From positions 1,674,001-1,738,000 of the forward strand of contig NZ_ACZV01000005.1 in the NCBI RefSeq assembly GCF_000176235.1: 64,000 bases of DNA, read 5' to 3'. This document shows, in pieces, positions 59,037-64,000 of this stretch; within the stretch, counting starts at the first letter, position 1, and each line of letters opens with the position of its first letter. Below the pieces are notes generated by a model, which made no database searches, had not been told where the DNA came from, and saw only the letters and a list, made by a program, of their open reading frames with translations. Source of the stretch: Vibrio orientalis CIP 102891 = ATCC 33934 (GTDB taxonomy: Bacteria > Pseudomonadota > Gammaproteobacteria > Enterobacterales > Vibrionaceae). Made by a program: the position numbers and the translations under genes.

Positions 59037-60170
59037 TTAGCCTAAAAGCCCCAACGCTGAGTTGGGCGCTTGCTTTGCTTGTGCAAGAACAGAACTAGAA
59101 GCTTGAGTAAGGATCTGAGACTTAGTCAATGCTGTTGTTTCTTTTGCAAAGTCAGTGTCTTTGATGCGGCTATTAGAGGCATTTACATTCTCGTTAATGT
59201 TCTCTAAGTTGTTGATCGCATGATTGAAACGATTTTGGAATGCACCAAGCTCTGCACGGTGGCTATCCACAAACTTCAGTGCGGCATCTACGATTGCAAC
59301 TGACTCCTGAGCCCCAGCTACTGACGTAACATCAATAGTATCAACCGTAACAGCTTGAGCTGCACCAAAGCTTAACTCGCCAGCTAGAGAGCCGCCAAAT
59401 GTTGCTGCGCCATCAACTTTATTATTGTCGGTAAATAGCTGTAGGTTACCCTCTTCGCCAACCGATGCTTTAACAAGGTCGGTTTGACCGTTGATGTAAG
59501 TCGCGAGTTCTTCAATATCATCACCTTCTTTGGCATTGATAGTGATATTTTGCGCTCCGCCAAACTTGTCAGTTAGAGAAATCGTTAGATCGTTAGCCCC
59601 TGCTTGCACCGACCAATCTTTACCTTGGCCATTCGCTGCCACGTAGCTGTTACCACCCATCATCACGTTATCACTACGCATGTTGTTCATGGTTAGCATT
59701 ACCGCCTCACCGTTGTCAGCACCAATCTGGAACGACTTGGTTGCAAACGTACCGTTTAGTAGCTTATTACCACCAAAAGAGGTTGTTTCAGCGATTCGAT
59801 TTAGCTCATCATTTAGTGCAGTGACTTCCTCTTGGATAGCAACACGCTCTGACTTCGAGTTAGAACCATTCGCCGATTGCAGTGACAAGTCACGCATACG
59901 TTGCAGAATGTTGGTTGTTTCGTTCATCGCACCTTCAGCGGTTTGCGCCATCGAAATACCGTCATTTGCATTTCGTACTGCGACATCTAGACCACGGCTT
60001 TGAACATTCAATCGATTCGAGATTTGCATACCCGCTGCATCGTCTTTTGCACTATTGATCTTAAAGCCAGAAGATAGTCTTTCCATTGATGTTTGCTGCG
60101 CTGAGTTTGCACTGTTTAAATAACGCTGAGCTGTCATTGCAGAAACGTTTGTATTTACATTAACCGCCAT
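59037..60170 (-). CDS. Flagellin (distal copy)
   Basis: A polar flagellar filament protein of 377 aa. The N-terminal D0/D1 region (MAVNVNTNVSAMTAQRYLNSA, MERLSSGFKINSAKDDAAGMQISNRL) and C-terminal D1/D0 region (NINENVNASNSRIKDTDFAKETTALTKSQIL, ending NSALGLLG) are conserved. The central 120 residues are variable. The frame extends 48 codons upstream, but ATG 60170 follows AGGAGAA. It is the second of two flagellin genes downstream of flgL, the position of flaC next to flaA in V. cholerae. Vibrio flagellin names do not carry over safely, so no symbol is given. A sigma-54-like element lies at 60367-60382. Confidence 0.95.
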   Translation of the reverse strand: MAVNVNTNVSAMTAQRYLNSANSAQQTSMERLSSGFKINSAKDDAAGMQISNRLNVQSRGLDVAVRNANDGISMAQTAEGAMNETTNILQRMRDLSLQSANGSNSKSERVAIQEEVTALNDELNRIAETTSFGGNKLLNGTFATKSFQIGADNGEAVMLTMNNMRSDNVMMGGNSYVAANGQGKDWSVQAGANDLTISLTDKFGGAQNITINAKEGDDIEELATYINGQTDLVKASVGEEGNLQLFTDNNKVDGAATFGGSLAGELSFGAAQAVTVDTIDVTSVAGAQESVAIVDAALKFVDSHRAELGAFQNRFNHAINNLENINENVNASNSRIKDTDFAKETTALTKSQILTQASSSVLAQAKQAPNSALGLLG

Positions 60171-60759
60171 AGTGGTTCTCCTATTGATTTTCCATTTACC
60201 GGAGTATCCGAAAGGTTTCCGACGTCTCGGAAAACCAATGAGTTCTCTCAAAGTACCCTTTATAACGACAGTGAATTGATGAACTTTAGAGCAAAATGGG
60301 GAAAATTCAGTCACGTCATAGCTATTTCATTGAAAACATGACGAAACAAATAAATATGAAATTAGATGCTAAAGTTTTGCCACTATCGGTCGGGTACCTG
60401 CTCAGGCGATGAGCACCTAAACAACGCAAGTTATAGAAGCAATAGTAAGAGACTCGTGGCGAGTTTCGAGCGCCCTAAACGAGAAAACGCCCTGCTCCGT
60501 TTTAAAGAGCAAGGCGTGAGAAAGAGGTAGCCCCAAGTATAACTAATTAGTCATACCTTCCTTTGAGAGAACCGGGGCTATTTGACAACCAATGCCGTTG
60601 GAGATCGAGAGAAATGATCACAGCCTGGTTGTCGTTTACATAAGTGATTCGGTTATAGAACAGGTATGAGAGAGAGTTCTATATTTTCATCACCTATGTT
60701 TGCCGTCATCCCTTCACCTAACCCTACGTCTAGGTTACTGCTAGTGAAGGTATTGACTA
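60171..60759. other. Flagellin intergenic region with several long inverted repeats
   Basis: No gene is seen. Four inverted repeats follow each other: ACGCCCTGCTC/GAGCAAGGCGT (60487-60517; on the minus strand followed by TTTTCTCGTTT and so possibly the terminator of the upstream flagellin), TAGCCCC/GGGGCTA (60528-60580), GACAACC/GGTTGTC (60584-60633) and CCTTCAC/GTGAAGG with inner TAACC/GGTTA (60711-60750). Confidence 0.55.
60367..60382 (-). promoter_or_regulatory. Candidate sigma-54 promoter of the distal flagellin
   Basis: On the minus strand TGGCAAAACTTTAGCA has the GG-N10-GC spacing of a -24/-12 element, with two mismatches to TGGCAC-N5-TTGCA. Transcription would start about 186 bases before the ATG. 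The match could be chance. Confidence 0.35.
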
Positions 60760-61905
60760 CTATTGCAATAGTGTCATTGCAGAGTTTGGCAACTGTTTTG
60801 CTTGAGCAAGTATCGAAGTACCCGCTTGTTGCAGAATTTGTGCTTTCGTCATTGCCGTTGTTTCTTTCGCGAAATCTGTATCACGAATACGGCTGTTTGA
60901 TGCTTCAACGTTCTCTTGGATGTTAGCCAAGTTGTTGATACTGTGGCTTAGGCGGTTTTGTTTCGCACCAAGATCCGCTCGCTGGGAATCAACATACTTA
61001 AGCGCAGCATCAACAATACCAACGGCATTTTGAGCGCCACCGACTGTGTTTACATCGATGTTCTGAACCGTTGTGTTAACACCTGCACCACCAGTAAGGC
61101 CCAGTTCACCAGCGAGACCACCGGAGATATTCAAGTTACCTTCAAGGTTTGGTTCAGCGGCAAAGATTTGCAGGCGACCATCTTCATCGACAGACGCTTT
61201 TAACTTATCTGTTTGACCGTTAATGTATGTTGCAACTTCTTCGATATCATCACCTTCTTTAGCAATGATATCTAGTGTTACTGCTTCACCATCTTTAGTC
61301 GTGAATTCAAACTTAAGATCTTTGGCCGTTGGTGGCACACCCCAATCTTTATCTTTCGCGTTTTCTGGCGCAGAAATAAATGACTGACCACCCATACGGA
61401 AATCATCTGCACGCACGCTAGTTAGGCCCATGATGATTGCCTCACCAGAACTTGCACCGATCTGGAATGATGCTTCACCAAATGAACCGTTAAGTAGCTT
61501 ACGACCACCAAAAGAGGTTGTCTCTGCGATACGGTTTAATTCGTCTTGCAGCGCTGCAACTTCTTCATGTAACGCTTGGCGCTCTGACGCCGAGTTCGTG
61601 CCGTTTGCAGACTGTAGCGATAGGTCTCGAATACGTTGCAGGATAGATGTCGATTCGTTCATCGCACCTTCTGCCGTTTGAGCAATGGAAATACCGTCAT
61701 TTGCGTTACGCATTGCCACATCTAGACCACGAGACTGAGCCGTTAATCGGTTCGAAATCTGTAGACCCGCAGCGTCATCTTTCGCACTGTTGATTTGCTG
61801 GCCTGATGATAAGCGTTCCATCGAAGTATTAAGGTCGCCGGTCGCTTTATTTAAGTAACGCTGAGCGGTCATCGCCGAAACGTTAGTATTTACTGTTATG
61901 GTCAT
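60760..61905 (-). CDS. Flagellin (flgL-proximal copy)
   Basis: A polar flagellar filament protein of 381 aa with the same layout as the distal copy: conserved N-terminus (MTITVNTNVSAMTAQRYLNKAT, MERLSSGQQINSAKDDAAGLQ) and C-terminus (NIQENVEASNSRIRDTDFAKETTAMTKAQIL). The start at ATG 61905 has GGAGAG upstream; the open frame is 22 codons longer. It lies in the position of V. cholerae flaA, the sigma-54-dependent major flagellin gene next to flgL. A sigma-54-like element is present upstream (62045-62060). The cell therefore makes a multi-flagellin filament. Confidence 0.95.
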   Translation of the reverse strand: MTITVNTNVSAMTAQRYLNKATGDLNTSMERLSSGQQINSAKDDAAGLQISNRLTAQSRGLDVAMRNANDGISIAQTAEGAMNESTSILQRIRDLSLQSANGTNSASERQALHEEVAALQDELNRIAETTSFGGRKLLNGSFGEASFQIGASSGEAIIMGLTSVRADDFRMGGQSFISAPENAKDKDWGVPPTAKDLKFEFTTKDGEAVTLDIIAKEGDDIEEVATYINGQTDKLKASVDEDGRLQIFAAEPNLEGNLNISGGLAGELGLTGGAGVNTTVQNIDVNTVGGAQNAVGIVDAALKYVDSQRADLGAKQNRLSHSINNLANIQENVEASNSRIRDTDFAKETTAMTKAQILQQAGTSILAQAKQLPNSAMTLLQ

Positions 61906-62274
61906 AGTTTGCTCTCCTATTGAGTTCGCAACTGCTTGCGAAGCGGCCAGCTTTGTCTCATTTGGAAGCACTGACCGTAAATTCGTAGCTAAGTCGGAAT
62001 ATCACCAACTCGAAGCTTGTTGTTTAAACTCTGATTTGATTAATTCAAGTAGCGTGCCAACTTTAAAAACCGTAACGAAACACTTTTTAAGTTATTTAAT
62101 ATCAGCAACTTAAACTAAACACCGACAATTAATTACGCTTACTTGTTTACCGTTCTTAGGCAGCGGCAATCGGTTTGCCGCTTACTTTGCCACCACTTGC
62201 CCCTTTCAAAGCCGCTGGTGATGCTACTCAATTTTCTAGCTCGCACTTAAGGCGTTGCACATAAGGCGTAGAGC
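61906..62274. other. Intergenic region between flgL and the first flagellin
   Basis: No gene is seen. It holds the sigma-54-like element at 62045-62060 and a short GC hairpin, GCGGCAA/TTGCCGC (62163-62181), 90 bases after flgL, with no T-run on either strand. Confidence 0.5.
62045..62060 (-). promoter_or_regulatory. Candidate sigma-54 promoter of the proximal flagellin
   Basis: On the minus strand TTGGCACGCTACTTGA matches TTGGCAC-N5-TTGC except for A in place of the final C. It lies about 140 bases before the ATG. Sigma-54 control is known for the equivalent V. cholerae gene flaA. Confidence 0.5.
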
Positions 62275-63468
62275 TTAGATATAATTGAATAGCGTTAAAT
62301 CTTTTGTTTTACCGAAAGCTTGCTGTGAAGCTTGCAAAGCTCTTGAATTTTCATTGAACTCAATAATGGCATCCGCATAATCCAAGTCTTCAAAGTTACT
62401 CTTAGACTTGGCTAAGGTCATTTTGAAGTCTTCGTGCTGCTCTTCCTGAATATCTAATGTACTAAGGCGAGCACCCACATCCGTTCTGGCTTTGTTTAGG
62501 TGGATAAAAGCCGCATGAAACTCTTGAGTGATCTGGTGGAGCTTAGCGGTATTTGACGAATCCGATACCGAGCCTGAAGACAAGTTCATCGCCTCTTTAA
62601 AGGTATCGAATATGCTGTATGTATCTCGGCGGTCTAAGGTAATTTCATCACCTTTGGTAAGTTGACCTTTAACCTGAATCGTCAGCTCTTCAAATTTGAT
62701 GCCTTCAGCAGGATTGAAAACGTCCGCTTTTACTACTGAGCCATCACGCTCAAGCTGATAACCATATTTACCGTCGGGCATATCAACAAACGTCACTTTA
62801 TATTCAGACTGATCATCAGGGTTTGTATTGATTGCACGCTCTAGTAATAGCTCTGAAGCCTCTTTTAAGTTGTACTGAGGTTCGTAGCTACCAAAAGGGT
62901 TATCAATCTCCATAAACAACTTACTGCCAGGATTGTTAATTGGCATTTCTAAGCTATTAGAGATTTTCATCTTGCGTTGGTAATCATCCCCTGCGTAAGT
63001 CACGTCACCATCTTTATCACGGAAAAATGGCTGATTCTTAGGCTTAGTTCCGGCAAAGATATAGTTACCCGACTCGTCTTGGACATTGACCAAGTTAAGG
63101 AAGTTATTGGCCAACTCTTCGATTTCTCGACGCTTAGCTAATCGATCTTCTGGTGAAAGCGAGCCGTTAATCATTTCCATCACTGTACGCTTCGCATCAT
63201 CGGTAAACTCTTCTGCGTTGGAGATGATCACTTCATGGTGCTCGAGTCGATTTCGCGTCAGTACGATGGCATCAGTATACTGACGTAACTGTTCTTTCTG
63301 TTGGCCAATATTTTGAATGTAATGCGTCGCCAACGGGTCATCACTGGCTTTCATCAGTTTTTTACCAGACGCGAGCTGCGCTTGGTTGTGATGCACTTTC
63401 GCTTCAGAACGACGCAAATCATTCTGTACTGATTGGTAGTTATGGAAGCTAGAAATTCGATTCAACAT
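62275..63468 (-). CDS. flgL: Flagellar hook-filament junction protein FlgL
   Basis: Hook-associated protein 3 (397 aa), the junction between hook and filament. The N-terminal coiled-coil region (NRISSFHNYQSVQNDLRRSEAKVHHNQAQLASGKKL, ASDDPLATHYI) and the C-terminal helix (VGARLSTLDIQEEQHEDFKM) follow the flagellin-like pattern of FlgL, with a variable middle. It starts 10 bp after the flgK stop and belongs to the flgBCDEFGHIJKL locus, with flagellin genes downstream. Confidence 0.96.
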   Translation of the reverse strand: MLNRISSFHNYQSVQNDLRRSEAKVHHNQAQLASGKKLMKASDDPLATHYIQNIGQQKEQLRQYTDAIVLTRNRLEHHEVIISNAEEFTDDAKRTVMEMINGSLSPEDRLAKRREIEELANNFLNLVNVQDESGNYIFAGTKPKNQPFFRDKDGDVTYAGDDYQRKMKISNSLEMPINNPGSKLFMEIDNPFGSYEPQYNLKEASELLLERAINTNPDDQSEYKVTFVDMPDGKYGYQLERDGSVVKADVFNPAEGIKFEELTIQVKGQLTKGDEITLDRRDTYSIFDTFKEAMNLSSGSVSDSSNTAKLHQITQEFHAAFIHLNKARTDVGARLSTLDIQEEQHEDFKMTLAKSKSNFEDLDYADAIIEFNENSRALQASQQAFGKTKDLTLFNYI

Positions 63469-63478
63469 TTACGCCTCC

Positions 63479-64000
63479 CTATCTCAACGCCAGAATGGTA
63501 TTAAAGGTGTCATTTGCCGCCTGCATGATGCGCGAAGAAGCCATATAAGCTTGCTGAAACTTCATCATATTTGCTGCTTCTTCATCCAAGTTGACACCCG
63601 CTATCGATGCAACCCTCTCTTGAGCCGCTTCTTTTTCTAGGCGCGACACATCCGTTAGACGCGATGCTGTCGACATTTGCAGGCCCACATCCGTATTCAA
63701 GTTGTGGTAGATATCTAAAATGGTCGATTCACCGCCATTCAGTTTTTTATCGGTCTGAATATTTTGCATTTTTAGCAAGTTGCCGTTGTCACCTTCAGAA
63801 GGGACAAGGTTTGCCGTGAACTTATCGTTGGGCAATGCGCCGCCCGTTAGCTCAAATGACGTGCCTTGCACAGTCACGGCACCTGTAGGTGGATAGTCTT
63901 GAGGTTGCAGTAACACTTTACCTTTCGTATCAGTCACAGCGAACTGCTTACCGTCTGGTGAAATCACCACTTCGAACTCTCTAAGAGCGCCTGCCTGAGC
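63479..64000 (-). CDS. flgK: Flagellar hook-associated protein FlgK (3' part only)
   Basis: The last 173 or so codons of FlgK (hook-associated protein 1); the gene runs off the right end of the window, so its start is not visible. The frame continues upstream of the GTG at 63970 without a stop (AQAGALREFE). The C-terminal helix (LDEEAANMMKFQQAYMASSRIMQAANDTFNTILALR) is the conserved FlgK/FlgE-type terminus. It is co-transcribed with flgL. Confidence 0.95.
   Translation of the reverse strand, partial: AQAGALREFEVVISPDGKQFAVTDTKGKVLLQPQDYPPTGAVTVQGTSFELTGGALPNDKFTANLVPSEGDNGNLLKMQNIQTDKKLNGGESTILDIYHNLNTDVGLQMSTASRLTDVSRLEKEAAQERVASIAGVNLDEEAANMMKFQQAYMASSRIMQAANDTFNTILALR

Noticed and set aside
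60666..60926. 86-codon frame between the flagellin genes
   Set aside because: It overlaps the 3' end of the flagellin gene on the other strand and the inverted repeats, and has no ribosome site.

Overview
This window comes from the larger chromosome of a Vibrio or very close relative. The evidence is a MotY of the sodium-driven polar flagellum, flgK-flgL followed by tandem flagellin genes, the rnfABCDGE-nth-gloA block, a dense tandem Met/Leu/Gln tRNA array, and housekeeping genes in the usual Vibrio order (hemA-prfA-prmC-sirB2-sirB1-kdsA diverging from lolB-ispE-prs-pth-ychF). I see no insertion sequence, prophage, integron or CRISPR array.

Layout. 1-600: an AT-rich stretch with DnaA-box-like sites, then tRNA-Asn. 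1036-4958: YheO/DauR-like regulator, RidA, TcyP-type cystine symporter and a CoA-disulfide-reductase-like flavoprotein, which together look like a disulfide or sulfur amino acid operon. 5021-11255: a GntR/UTRA regulator divergent from a tightly coupled operon (periplasmic binding protein, cytosolic alkaline-phosphatase-superfamily hydrolase, two permeases, ATPase, HAD phosphatase). This is probably uptake and intracellular hydrolysis of an unidentified organophosphorus compound, and it is the best candidate here for an uncharacterised system. A 12-bp near-palindrome lies just upstream of each divergent start. 11511-18832: the Rnf electron-transport complex, with an unusually repeat-rich RnfC tail, then nth and gloA. 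18951-32348: mostly housekeeping genes (motY, rnt, a Na+/H+-antiporter-family carrier, bamC, dapA, gcvR, a one-cysteine bcp, a chemoreceptor, perM, a TusA-like protein, bepA, arsC, a WrbA-like flavodoxin).

32586-40390: a complete nosRZDFYL nitrous-oxide reductase operon behind a near-consensus FNR box, with no nitrite or NO reductase gene beside it. 40492-46356: a DUF2066 protein, uraA, a tandem array of about 138-bp hairpin-forming repeats, ybaK and the 5'-nucleotidase gene ushA. PurR-like boxes precede uraA and ushA. 46808-56659: LPS precursor, heme, translation-release, isoprenoid, PRPP and ribosome-associated housekeeping genes. 56931-58846: fourteen tRNA genes (3 Met, 7 Leu, 4 Gln) built by segmental duplication, with a decayed tRNA-Gln remnant. 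59037-64000: two flagellin genes, flgL and the 3' end of flgK, all on the minus strand.

All functions are read from sequence motifs and family knowledge, without any search. Start codons were moved from the longest reading frame where a ribosome binding site or family length argued for it, and each such case is noted.
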